Shown here one piece after another: positions 46,746 through 58,100 of a stretch of DNA of 64,000 nucleotides (position 1 is the first letter of the stretch; every line of letters starts with the position of its first letter). Both the position numbers and the translations under genes were made by a program. Under the pieces are notes generated by a model. That model saw only the letters and a program-made list of their open reading frames with translations, did not search any database and was not told the origin of the DNA. Source of the DNA: Elymus sibiricus (lineage: Eukaryota; Streptophyta; Magnoliopsida; Poales; Poaceae); NCBI GenBank assembly GCA_039707655.1, contig CM077668.1:64063086-64127085 (forward strand), read 5' to 3'.

Positions 46746-48269
46746 GCTACTTGTAGACTGCGTTGGTATTTCCCCGAAGAGGAGAGGATGATGCAGTATA
46801 GTAGAGATAAGTATTTCCCTTAGTTAAGAACCAAGGTTATCAATCCAGTAGGAGAAACAAGCAAAATTCTGTTAAGCACACCTGCACACACAAAAGCAAA
46901 CACTTGAACCCAACGCAAATAAGAGGGTTGTCAATCCTCTTAGCGGTTATTTGCAAGGATTAATTCTGATGGTGGTAGATAGATAAACTAAAATAATAAA
47001 TAAAATAAAAGTAAATAAATTGCAGCAAGGTATTTTTAGGTTTTTTATATATGATAAAGTAGACCCGGGGGCCATAGTTTTCACTAGAGGCTTCTCTCTC
47101 GAACGCATAGCAAACGGTAGGTAAATATGACAGATTCATGGCAATGATCATGCATATAGGCATCACGTCTGAGAAAAGTAGACCGACTCCTGCCTGCATC
47201 TACTACTATTACTCCACCCATCGACCGCTATCCAGCATGCATCTAGGGTATTAAGTATGAAACAGAGTAACGCCTTAAGCAAGATGACATGATGTAGACA
47301 AAGTAAACTCAAGCAATATGATTAAACCCCATCTTTTTATCCTTAATGGCAACAATACAAATACGTGTCATGTCCCCTTCTGTCACTGGGATTGAGCACC
47401 GCAAGATTGAACCCATCACAAAGCACCTCTCCCATTGCAAGATAAATCAATCTAGTAGGCCAAACCAAATCGATAGATCGGAGAGAAATACAAAGCTTAA
47501 TAATCATGCATAAAAGAGTTTAGAAAAGACTCAAATATTTCTCATGAATAATTTGATCATAAACTCACAATTCATCGGATCCCAACAAACACACCGCAAA
47601 AGAAGATTACATCGGATAGAACTCGAAGAACATCGAGGAGAACATGGTATTGAAGATCAAAGAGAGAGAAGAAGCCATCTAGCTACTAGCTATGGACCCG
47701 TAGGTCTGTGGTAAACTACTCACACATCATCGGAAGGACAGCAAGGTTGATGAAGAAGCCCTCCGTGATCGATTCCCCCTCCGGCAGAGTACCGGAAAAG
47801 GCCTCCAGATGGGATCGTGGAAGAACAGAGGCTTGCGGCAGTGGAAATGTTTTCTCTTTTGTCTCTATGGTATATTGGGAATATTTGGGAATTTATAGCA
47901 CTGGAATTAGGCCAGGAGGGGCTATGAGGGCCCCACAAGCCTGGGGGCGTGCCCTACCCCCTGGGCGCGCCCTCCAGGCTTGTCGCCTCCTCGTGGCTCT
48001 TCTGGTCTTCTCCCGAAGCTTCGTGGGTCTCTTCTGGTCCAAAAACAACTAATCCAAAGTTTTTTTTCTCTCGTTTGGACACTTTTTGATAATGATTTTC
48101 TGAAAAGGCAAAAACAAGCGGAAAACAACAACTGGCACTGGGCACTGGGTTAATAGGTTAGTCCCAAAAAATGATATATAATGGCATATAATTGTATATA
48201 AAACATCCAAGATTGATACTATAATATCATGGAGCAATAAAAAAATTTAGATACGTTGGAGACGTATCA
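46746..48269 (-). mobile_element. Solo LTR of an Athila-type element
   Basis: 1,524 bp, TGCTACTTGTAG...GTATCA (minus strand TGATACGTCTCC...), with perfect 5-bp duplication AGGTG (46741-46745, 48270-48274). No interior sequence. Same family as the LTRs of 6601-17675. It interrupts a coding-like segment on the minus strand. Confidence 0.93.
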
Positions 48270-48274
48270 AGGTG

Positions 48275-48376
48275 CTCCTCCAAGATCTGGCGGTCGGCAC
48301 GCATGGCAGCCATCGCGAGCTCATCCGCGCGTGCGGCCGCGATTTGCTTCTCCACTGCCAGATGCTCCTCGAGCTC
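48275..48376 (-). pseudogene. B3-domain gene, coiled-coil exon, 5' part
   Basis: Minus strand, 34 codons from a possible acceptor (GCCAG|GAGCTC) to the solo-LTR junction, with 'ELEEHLAVEKQIAAARADEL' and 'MRADRQILEE'. Ala/Glu/Arg-rich heptads suggest a coiled coil. Exons further upstream were not identified, so the gene's start is unknown. Confidence 0.45.
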
Positions 48377-48787
48377 CTGGCTATATATACTACGTGCAAA
48401 ATGGCTATGGGCGGCACTTATTTGGAGGATGGGGCAGTGATTTGGGTGGAAGGTGTCGCGTCGGCGGTCGGGGCATGTGGGACGGAGAAGGAGGAGGAGG
48501 ATGGGGGTGGGGTGTGGATTGCCTGACTATATTGACGAGGCCGCGTAGCAGGAAGGAGCGTCGCCGGCGAGCAGGCGGCGCTGCAAGCAAGCAATGAAGG
48601 TTTGAACTTGGAAAGGAAGGAGGAAACAGTGGAAATGTGGCTTTTGGTCGGGGGGAGGAGGCGGAGAGCTAGATATTTCCACGGTTGCCAAATTTTTTGC
48701 TCGGTGCAACGAAAAACTGGCGTGCAAGTGTGGTTGACGCTCTGGCGGTGGACTAGAGCCTACGAAACTTCCGGCGTAAGCCATACA
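48377..48787 (-). other. Upstream region of the B3 locus, unresolved
   Basis: The minus strand is CT-rich, with Pro-rich short frames (48405-48590, 48527-48823) that lack a domain. It could be a 5' leader, promoter or first exon of the B3 gene. No convincing TATA-ATG arrangement could be fixed. Confidence 0.3.
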
Positions 48788-50345
48788 TGAGGGTGCCCCA
48801 AGATATTTTATACTCCATCGCACACGATTCTTGCTAATAAACTGTTTGTGGTATAATTGATTTTTTCATTCTGATTTGAAAAATAAAATGGGGTTACGGC
48901 CGGAAAGGACGATGTTTGAATTGCTAGAACATTTATCTACAGTGAACATGCAACTATAGGAGTTTCGTGTTACAATTTGGAATTATTCAGGGTTCGTTTG
49001 GCCTTTTTTATACATTAATTGAGTTTCTAGGCATTTAATATGCATAATTCAAATTCGAACTACAGGCACATGCTCCATTGCACCAAAATGGGTTAAAAAA
49101 ATCATATATGTGTCCTTGGGTGAATGTTTAGGTCCCATGCAAGAAATGCGAATGAATTTCAAACATTTGGGCGTCGTGGCTCGGCCGTAAACACTGAGAA
49201 ACTTGGTTTAATTTTTTTTGTAAATCCAGAACTCGCCTGAAAATCATGAAACATGGCATGGTGTCATGACATGGCACCAACATGCCGTGGTAAAAGAAAT
49301 TGGCCGATTTGGGACAAGTTTTGGTATAAAATTCTCACAAACCAGAGCTTCTCTCAAGAGGGGGAACTCTCCTCCCATCTAGTGGGGAGGCCAAGGAAGA
49401 AGAAGAAGGAGGGGGGCTCTCTCCTCCTCTCTCCCGGTGGCGCCAGAAAGCCGCCGGGGCAATCATCATGACGGCGATCTACACCAACAACTTCGCCGCC
49501 ATCAACACCAACTCTCTCCCCCTCTATGCAGCGGTGTAACACCTCTTCTCCCCGCTGTAATCTCTACTTAAACATGGTGCTTAATGCTACATATTATTAT
49601 CCAGTGATGTGTTGCCATCCTATGATGTTTGAGTAGATTCTTTTTGTCCTATGGGTTGATTGATGATCGCGATTGGTTTGAGTTGTATGTTTTATTTTGA
49701 TGCTGTCCTATGGTGCCCTCCATGTCACGCAAGCGTGAGGGATTCCCGCTGTAGGGTTTGCAATACGTTCATATTTCTCTTATAGTGGGCGGCTAGAGTG
49801 ACAGAAGCTTACACCCGAGTAAGGGGGTTGTTGCGTATGGGAGTAAAGAGGACTTGTTACTTAATGCTATGGTTGGGTTTTAACTTAATGATCTTTGGTA
49901 GTTGCGGATGCTTGCTAGAGTTCCAATCATAAGTGCATATGATCCAAGTACGGAAAGTATGTTAGCTCATGCCTCTCCCTCATATAAAATTGCAATAATG
50001 ATTACCGGTCTAGTTATCGATTGCCTAGGGACAAATCTTTCTCTTGTGTTACAAAAGCTTTCTACTAAACAACTAACTTTTATTATCTTGCAATTTACTC
50101 CTAGTTTTATTCCCGAAAAGTACTCCTAGTTTACTCTTGCAAATTAGTTCTAGCATTACATCTACAAAGTACTTCTAGTTTTATTCTTGTTCTAGGTAAA
50201 TCAAATGTTAAGTGTGCGTAGAGTTGTATCGGTGGTCGATAGAAATTGAAGGGAATATTGATTCTATGTTTAGCTCCTCGTTGGGTTTGACACTCTTATT
50301 TATCGAGAAAGGCTACAACTGATCCCCTATACTTGTGGGTTATCA
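48788..50345 (+). repeat. 5' LTR of a Sabrina-like Athila-lineage element (left end uncertain)
   Basis: The right end is clear: 'cttgtgggttatca' at 50332-50345, followed by a PBS. Text such as 'tcctatgatgtttgagtagatt', 'gcaagcgtgagggattcccgc' and 'gatcccctatacttgtggg' matches my memory of the Sabrina LTR. The left edge is a guess at TGAGGGTGCC (48788); this gives 1,558 bp, but no target duplication can be checked because the element's other end is outside the window. Confidence 0.55.
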
Positions 50346-50356
50346 AGACCTTTTTC

Positions 50357-50374
50357 TGGCGCCGTTGCCGGGGA
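50357..50374 (+). promoter_or_regulatory. Primer-binding site (Athila-type)
   Basis: TGGCGCCGTTGCCGGGGA, 11 nt after the LTR end. Same site as in the other Athila-type elements here, confirming plus orientation. Confidence 0.85.
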
Positions 50375-50469
50375 GCAATAGCGTGGGGTTGATATTCTCG
50401 TGTGTGCTTGTTTGCTTATTCACTAAGTAGTTTTTATTTTCTGTTCTAAGTTGTTTTATATCTTTAGTT

Positions 50470-51221
50470 ATGGATATGGAACACGAAACACAAAAAAAAT
50501 TAGTTGTACTTGCTACTCATGGAGATGGGGAGCCTCCTAAAACCCTCGATGCTGGTTATGTGGAAAACATTAATTACTACTTTGATAACCCTGATAAATA
50601 TCCATTCAACTTGATAATGGGATATACTTTGGATCAACGGGAATACTTTAGGGATTATCGCTTGTCTCAAAAAGGGAAACTCTTATGAGATCAAATTGAT
50701 TATTTGCATTGGTATGCTTGGAATTTATGCTTAAGATATGATTATACTTGTTCCTCTAAGATGAAGGCTCCACACCTTCCCTTTTCATGTAAATTTAATG
50801 ATAATGAAACCTTGGCTTCTTATGTTAATGGTGTATATGATTACTATGATGTGGAACAAATAGAAGAATTTGTTGTTTTTAAGGGTGCTTATGAAATTGA
50901 ATCTTTGTTTGAAAAGTATGAAAACTATGATGATGCTGTTTACAGATCTGAAAATTATGCTATACTAAAATATTGCTATGAGAATTATGAATACAATGCC
51001 TATATTGATGAATTTATTGAGAAAGTCTCCGCTGCCCAAGAAGAGACTAATATTTTGCAGGAACCTATGCAAGAAGAAACTGCTGAAACTGTGAGCTCAT
51101 TAGATGAAAAAGATGACGAGGAGAGCGAAGAACAAAAGGAGGAAGAGGGGATTAGCTACCCGTGCCCACCTTCTAATGAGAGTAACTCTTCAACTCATAC
51201 ATTGTTTAATTTCCCTTCATG
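50470..51221 (+). pseudogene. Sabrina-like internal frame, Tyr/Glu-rich, truncated
   Basis: One frame from ATG 50470 to the insertion at 51227, broken only by TGA 50686-50688. It begins 'MDMEHETQKKLVVLATHGDG'. Residues 80-200 are strikingly rich in Tyr, Glu, Asp and Asn ('VYDYYDVEQIEEFVVFKGAY', 'YENYEYNAYIDEF'), followed by an acidic tail ('DEKDDEESEEQKEEE'). I recognise no gag, protease or pol domain; proteins of this type occur in non-autonomous Triticeae Gypsy elements. The frame is cut at 51222-51226 (CTTAC) by the next element, and its remainder would lie beyond 64000. Confidence 0.6.
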
Positions 51222-51226
51222 CTTAC

Positions 51227-52346
51227 TGTAACACCCCAAAAATTTAACCATATTTTTATTAAATAAAATTTGGCCAGAAATAAAATTTTGATTTATATTG
51301 GGTCTTTTATTATTTTCGGAGTCTTTTCTGTTTTCTGTTTTCCAAAATTCTTCCCTCCATATAGAATTTTTTTAAAAAAAATATTGTGGGCTGTGGTAGT
51401 TTCCTTAAATCATTTCATTTATATTTTAAATAACAGTAGGAAATATTTTCATAATAAAATTTGCCCTAAAATAATTCTTTTAACAACATTTTCAATTCTT
51501 AAAATGCTTCTGTTGCACTACAACCATTTTAAATAATTCTTTTGAAAATTCCACAAAAATTATGAGGGCTCATGTGATGCCTATAGATAATTTTTATGCA
51601 AAAACCCAACTTGGTCTTTTGAAATTTTTGAGCATAACATCCTCTTTTCAAATCTGTTCCATTCTTGGGTTACAACTACAACCCCAATTTTTCTTACTCC
51701 AAAAATTCTGGAATTTTTCCAAATCATAGTCCATCCAACCAATCCCTTAAGTCCAGAAGATCAGCTCCAATTACCTCTTTTTAGTTCACCAAATTAATTC
51801 CCCAAGTTTGGATCCAGAACTGAATTTCGCCAAAACTTGCACTATCAAGTTTTTCTTTTTGCCAAACTAACTCCACCATCATGTCCACCATCTAATGAGA
51901 CATCATCCTGGCAATTTTCATAGTCAACAAAAATGCCTAGATTGCCTTAGCATTTTGTCAAGCACCCTGTGGGCATGGCAGAAATCTGGCCTCCTCCTTA
52001 ACTACATTAGAAACTTGCTCTTATGGCCAAACCAGCATGTCCAGCAGCCTTGCCATCTTCTCTGTGCGAAGCCTAGGATAGCAGCCACGCGGGATAGGAA
52101 TTATCCGGGTCAGCTGTTCCTGTGGGAATGGAGCCCCATCGACGTTGGAGAACCACAAGTCGCTTCCGTCATCCTCACTAGAAATCATTGTTGTATCATT
52201 AGACCTTTATGGTCTTGTATCCAATTCTTGTAATTGCTTGGTAATCTGTAACAAGGACGTGTCCACCAGTAACAGTAATCCTAGGCTGGTGACGACACGA
52301 TAGGTTAATTTCTGGGATATCATGTCCTGGAAATCCGGCCCCGACA
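51227..52346 (+). repeat. 5' LTR of the non-autonomous element
   Basis: 1,120 bp, TGTAACACCCCAAAAA...CCCCGACA. The first ~200 bp match 63797-64000 except for a few substitutions and an A/T-run difference near 51375/63945. Confidence 0.88.
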
Positions 52347-52350
52347 GCCT

Positions 52351-52363
52351 TGGTATCAGAGCC
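52351..52363 (+). promoter_or_regulatory. Primer-binding site, initiator Met tRNA type
   Basis: TGGTATCAGAGCC begins 5 nt after the LTR end, a perfect match to the common plant iMet primer site. Confidence 0.9.
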
Positions 52364-52598
52364 AGGCTGACCACTGGCTAACCCTATCTTAGCCTGGTCA
52401 TTATCCTTAGATTTCCACACCGCCCAAATCTTTCCTGTCCGTAGCCAAGCCCATCTCATCCGATAAGCCTACACAGTGACCAGCCGACATCTTTTCACAG
52501 TCGGTGCCCAACCTACCGGCCCTGTCCATAGGCCGTGTGCCTGTGGCCGACACCTGAGTTGTCCCATCCACAAGCGTGCGATGGAAGATTCCACTAAC

Positions 52599-52607
52599 CT
52601 ATAAAGG
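52599..52607 (+). promoter_or_regulatory. TATA box of cargo gene 1
   Basis: ctataaagg, 69 nt upstream of ATG 52668, followed by a CA/CT-rich leader (ctcagcacatcacagcctca). Arranged like the TATA box of cargo gene 2. Confidence 0.55.
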
Positions 52608-52667
52608 AAGCCTTGCCCAACTCAGCACATCACAGCCTCACTCTCAGTTCGATATCTGATCACCAAG

Positions 52668-53237
52668 ATGCCTGGTCCCATCGTTCACAACGAGACCACC
52701 GCAGCCGAGCTTGGAGGCTTTGTAGCCGTCCTCGCCAATCTCACCCGTCGTGCTTTCGGCATCGAAGAGCCGCCTGAGTATATTGTGTACCAGGAGCACA
52801 CGAGTGATGCCATCCACCACTTCTGGGCCACGGTGCACGTCTACAGGAGGGGCACCGCATCGGAACGCCCCTACCGGTTCACCGGGAGGACGACCTCCAA
52901 CGATCCCCAAGCCATCCAACTTGCAGCCCGTGATGCTGTCGTTCAACTCCGGCATCTGTCGCCGAGAGTTAACATCCGCCCCTTCTACTACTACCCTAGC
53001 CATGAAGGCTATGGTAGCTAGACCCAGGCCACCAACGAAGACCATGAGTCGGATCCTGCCCTGGTGCATCTTGTGCGCTACCTGAGAGCGCAAGAGGCAC
53101 TATTCGATCAGGTCAACCTTGATCTGATTGCGACCCGCAGGACGCTCACTCTCCTGACCCCGGTGAGAAGTGAAGCTGCACCCACCACCGACACCCCGAT
53201 AGTGCTGCTTGGGAGGCCTGTTGAGGCCCCAAGTTCC
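52668..53237 (+). pseudogene. Cargo gene 1, 5' part (split by Angela)
   Basis: From ATG 52668, 190 codons in one frame to the Angela target site, with one TAG at 53019. It starts MPGPIVHNETTAAE and has 'FWATVHVYRRG', 'QAIQLAARDAVVQLRHLSP' and 'HESDPALVHLVRYLRAQEAL'. The frame resumes at 62353 without phase change. I recognise no known family; a strand-strand-helix arrangement around 'PYRFTGRTTS...AIQLAARDAVVQL' is loosely like a small nucleic-acid-binding fold, but that is speculation. It is a paralogue of cargo gene 2. Confidence 0.6.
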
Positions 53238-55138
53238 TGTTGGGGAACGTTGCATGGGAAACAAAAAATTTCCTACGCACACACAAGATCTATCCATGGT
53301 GATGAGCATCTACGAGAGGGAGAGTGAATCTACATACCCTTGTAGATCGCTAAGCGGAAGCGTTAATAAACGCGGTTGATGTAGTCGAACGTCTTCGCGA
53401 TCCAAATCGCCGAGCGTCCCGCGATCCAATCACGATCCTTCCGATCTAGTGCCGAACGGACGGCACCTCCGCGTTCAACACACGTACGGCTTGATGACGC
53501 CTTCACCTCCTCGATCCAGCGAGCGATGGTGAAGTAGTGGTTGAGTTCCAGCAGCACGACGGCGTGGTGATGGTGGTGAGGAACAATCTCTGCAGGGCTT
53601 CGCCAAGCACTACGGAGATTATGACGGAGGAACTAGAGGGCTAGGGTTGCCGGCACACGGCTTGGGAAATCCTGATGTGTCCCGTGTGCTAGCCCTGCCC
53701 CTCTATTTATATGTTGAGCCTTGGGGTCTAAACTTGGAGTAAAAGCCTCCTCCGGGTCGGTTTTGCCCGCACAAGGTCGGTTTGGCCCGCAGGGAAAGAG
53801 TCCAACTCGGATCCCTGCCGAACCGTGCACAGCCGCGCACAAGCGGTAGTACCGCTTCACACAAGCGGTAGTACCGCTTGGGCGGTAGTACCGCTTCACA
53901 CAAGCGGTAGTACCGCTCGGGCGGTAGTACCGCTTCACACAAGCGGTAGTACCGCTCCGGCGGTAGTACCGCTTCACCAAGCGGTAGTACCGCTTACGCG
54001 GCAGCAAAACTACTTTTGCACTTTCCAATACCTTGTGGGCTTTATCCCTTTGGCTCATATAAAGTGTTGCTGCACCCGAACACTTCGGTAAACATCCGGA
54101 ACCCCTTCCGGTGAACTCCGGAACCCTTCCAGAGATCAAAACACTATTATCACATATATCAATCTTTACCTCCGGACTATTCCGGAGATCCTCGTCATGT
54201 CCGGGATCTTATCCGGGACTCCGAACAACTTTCGGTCACCAACATAATAACTCAATTATACTAATCGTCACCAAACGTTAAGTGTGTAGACCCTGCGGGT
54301 TCGAGAACTATGTAGACATGACCGAGACACCTCTACGGCCAATAACCAATAGCGGGACCTGGATGCCCATATTGGCTCCTACATATTCTACGAAGATCTT
54401 TATCGGTCGAACCTCTATGTCAAGGATTCAGTTAATCCCGTATGCTGTTCCCTTTGTTCTTCGGTATGTTACTTGCCCGAGATTCGATCGTCGGTATCAC
54501 TATACCTAGTTCAATCTCGTTACCGGCAAGTCTCTTTACTCGTTCCGTAATACAAGATCCTGTGGCTAACTCTTTAGTCACTTTGCTTGCAAGGCTCAAT
54601 GTGATGTTGTATTACCGAGTGGGCCCTGAGATACCTCTCCGTCACACGGAGTAACAAATCCCAGTCTTGATCCATGCCAACCCAACAGACACCCTCGGAG
54701 ATACCTGTAGAGCACCTTTATAGTCACCCAGTTACGTTGCGACGTTTGATACACACAAGGTATTCCTCCGGTGTCAGTGAGTTGCATGATCTCATGGTCA
54801 AAGGAACAGATACTTGACATGCAGAAAACAATAGCAATAAACTGACACGATCAAATGCTACGTTTACAGTTTGGGTCTTGTCCATCACATCATTCTCCTA
54901 ATGATGTGATCCCGTTATCAAATGACATCTCATGTCAATGGCTAGGAAACCTTAACCATCTTTGATCAACGAGCTAGTCAACTAGAGGCTTACTAGGGAC
55001 ACAGTGTTGTCTATGTACCCACACATGTATTTGAGTTTCCAATCAATACAATTATAGCATGGATAATAAACGATTATCATGAACAAGGAAATATAATAAT
55101 AACCAATTTATTATTGCCTCTAGGGCATATTTCCAACA
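53238..55138 (-). repeat. 3' LTR of the Angela element
   Basis: 1,901 bp, ending TTCCAACA on the plus strand. TATA box on the minus strand at 53701-53711 and a palindromic repeat array at 53843-53993, both identical in the other LTR. Confidence 0.97.
53843..53993. repeat. Palindromic GCGGTAGTACCGC array in the Angela LTR
   Basis: Eight copies of the near-perfect palindrome GCGGTA-G-TACCGC, separated by short spacers such as 'ttcacacaa' or 'tcgg'. In transcription direction it lies about 130-280 bp upstream of the TATA box. A second identical array is at 61052-61202. Each unit, and pairs of units, could form hairpins. Translation of the array gives the repetitive KRYYRPSGTTACV text, which is not a gene. 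Confidence 0.9.
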
Positions 55139-55149
55139 GTCTCCCACTT
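55139..55149 (-). promoter_or_regulatory. Polypurine tract of the Angela element
   Basis: The minus strand reads AAGTGGGAGAC directly before the 3' LTR, the usual Copia plus-strand primer position. Confidence 0.85.
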
Positions 55150-55188
55150 GCACTAGAGTCAATAATCTAGTTCACATCACTATGTGAT

Positions 55189-58100
55189 TTACATTGTAAT
55201 GAATCGAACACCCATGCAGTTCTGGTGTTGTTCATGTTTAGCCCTTGGAAGAGGTTTAGTCATCGGATCTGCAACATTTAGATCCGTGTGTACTTTGCAA
55301 ATATTTATGTCGTCCTCCTTGATGTAATCGCGGATGGAATTGAAACGTCGCTTTATGTGTCTGGTCCTCTTGTGAAATCTTGGTTCCTTGGCTAGAGCAA
55401 TGGCACCAGTATTATCACAAAACAGAGTCATTGGGTTAAGCGCACTAGGCACTACTCCAAGATCTGTCATGAACTCCTTCATCCAGACACCTTCCTTCGC
55501 CGCCTCCGAGGCTGCGATGTACTCCGCTTCGCATGTAGAATCAGCTACCACGCTTTGCTTGGAACTGCACCAGCTAACCGCACCCCCATTAAGAATAAAT
55601 ACGTATCCGGTTTGCGACTTAGAGTCATCCGGATCAGTGTCAAAGCTTGCATCGACGTAACCCTTTACGACGAGCTCTTGATCACCTCCATAGACGAGAA
55701 ACATGTCCTTAGTCCTTTTCAGGTACTTCAGGATATTCTTGACCGCCGTCCAGTGTTCCATTCCTGGATCACTTTGAAACCTTCCGACCATACTTATGGC
55801 AAGGCTGACATCGGGTCTTGTGCACAGCATTGCATACATGATAGAGCCTATGGCCGAAGCATAGGGGATGACACTCATCTTTTCTCTATCTTCTGCAGTC
55901 ACTGGGCATTGAGTCTTACTCAACTTCACACCTTGCAAAACAGGCAAGAACCCCTTCTTGGACTGATCCATTTTGAACTTCTTCAAAATCTTATCAAGGT
56001 ATGTGCTTTGTGAAAGTCCTATTAAGCGTCTCGATCTATCTCTATAGATCTTGATGCCTAATATGAAAGCAGCTTCTCCTAGGTCCTTCATTGAAAAACT
56101 CTTGTTCAAATATTCCTTTACGCTTTCCAGCATTTCTATATTGTTTCCAATCAGCAATATGTCATCCACATATAATATTAGAAACGCTATAGAGCTCCCA
56201 CTCACTTTCTTGTAAATACAAGCTTCTCCGTAAACTTGTATAAACTCGAACGCTTTGATCACCTCATCAAAACGAAGATTCCAACTCCGAGATGCTTGCA
56301 CCAGTCCATAAATGGATCGCTGGAGTTTGCAAACTTTGTCAGCATTCTCTGGATCGACAAAACCTTCTGGTTGCATCATATACAACTCTTCCTTAAGGAA
56401 ACCGTTAAGGAACGCTGTTTTGACATCCATCTGCCAAATTTCATAATCGAAAAAGGCAGCTATTGCTAACATGATTCTGACGGACTTAAGCATCGCTACG
56501 GGTGAGAAGGTCTCATCGTAGTCAACTCCTTGAACTTGTGAAAAACCCTTTGCCACAAGTCGAGCTTTATAGACGGTGACATTACCGTCCGCGTCCGTCT
56601 TCCTCTTAAAGATCCATTTGTTCTGAATGGCCTTACGCCCTTCAGGTAATACTTCCAAAGTCCATACTTTGTTTTCATACATGGATCCCATCTCGGATTT
56701 CATGGCCTCTAACCACTTCTCGGAATCCGGGCTCATCATCGCTTCTCCATAGCTCGTAGGTTCATCGTTGTTTAACAACATGACCTCTAAGACAGGGTTG
56801 CCGTACCACTCGGGAGCAGTACGCGTCCTTGTCGACCTACGAGGTTCGATAGCAACTTGATCCAAAGCTTCATGATCATCATCATTAACTTCCTCTTCAG
56901 CTAATGTAGGCTCCACAGAAACAACTTTCTGCGCTGCGCTACTCTCAGGTTGAAGTAAAGGTTCAACAACCTCATCAAGTTCTATCTTCCTCCCACTCAA
57001 TTCTTTCGAGAGAAACTCTTTCTCAAGAAATGTTCCGTTTTTAGCGACAAACACTTTGCCCTCGGATCTGAGGTAGAAGGTATACCCAATTGTCTCTTTT
57101 GGGTATCCTATGAAGACGCATTTCTCCGCTTTGGGTTCCAGCTTTTCAGGCTGAAGCTTTTTGACATAAGCATCACATCCCCAAACTTTAAGAAACGACA
57201 GCTTTGGCTTCTTGTCAAACCAAAGTTCATATGGCGTTGTCTCAACGGATTTCGATGGTGCCCTATTTAAAGTGAATGCAGCTGTCTCTAATGCATAACC
57301 CCAAAACGATAGTGGCAAATCGGCAAGAGACATCATAGATCGCACCATATCCAATAAGGTTCGATTACGACGTTCGGACACACCATTACGCTGTGGTGTT
57401 CCAGGCGGTGCCAATTGTGAAATAATTCCACACTGTCTTAAGTGACTGCCAAACTCATAACTCAGATATTCTCCTCCTCGATCAGATCGTAGGAATTTAA
57501 TCTTCTTGTTACGATGATTCTCAACTTCACTCTGAAATTGTTTGAACTTTTCAAATGTTTCAGACTTGTGTTTCATTAAGTAAATATACCCATATCTACT
57601 TAAGTCATCAGTGAAGGTGAGAAAGTAACGATAACCACCGCGCGCCTCAATGCTCATCGGACCGCACACATCAGTATGTATGATTTCCAACAAGTCACTT
57701 GCCCGTTCCATTGTTCCAGAGAACGGCGTTTTAGTCATCTTGCCCATGAGGCATGGCTCACATGTGTCAAGTGATTCAAAATCAAGTGACTCCAAAAGTC
57801 CATCAGCATGGAGCTTCTTCATGCGTTTTACGCCAATATGACCTAAACGGCAGTGCCACAAGAAAGTGGTATTATCATTATCAATTCTACATCTTTTGGC
57901 ATCAATGTTATGAACATGTGTATCATTACTATCGAGATTCAATAAGAATAAACCCCTCACATCGGGTGCATGACCATAAAAGATATTACTCATATAAATA
58001 GAACAACCATTATTCTCTGATTTAAATGAGTAACCGTCTCGCAATAAACAAGATCCAGATATAATGTTCATGCTTAACGCAGGCACTAAATAACAATTAT

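Noticed and set aside
53843..53993. CRISPR-like array of short palindromic repeats
   Set aside because: Spacers are 4-9 bp, the host is a plant, no cas gene is present, and the array is part of an LTR present twice.
53633..54139. 168-codon frame with repeated KRYYRxSGTTACV text, also at 60842-61348
   Set aside because: It is the translated palindromic array inside the Angela LTR. It lies in an LTR, has no domain, and the same array gives frames on both strands.
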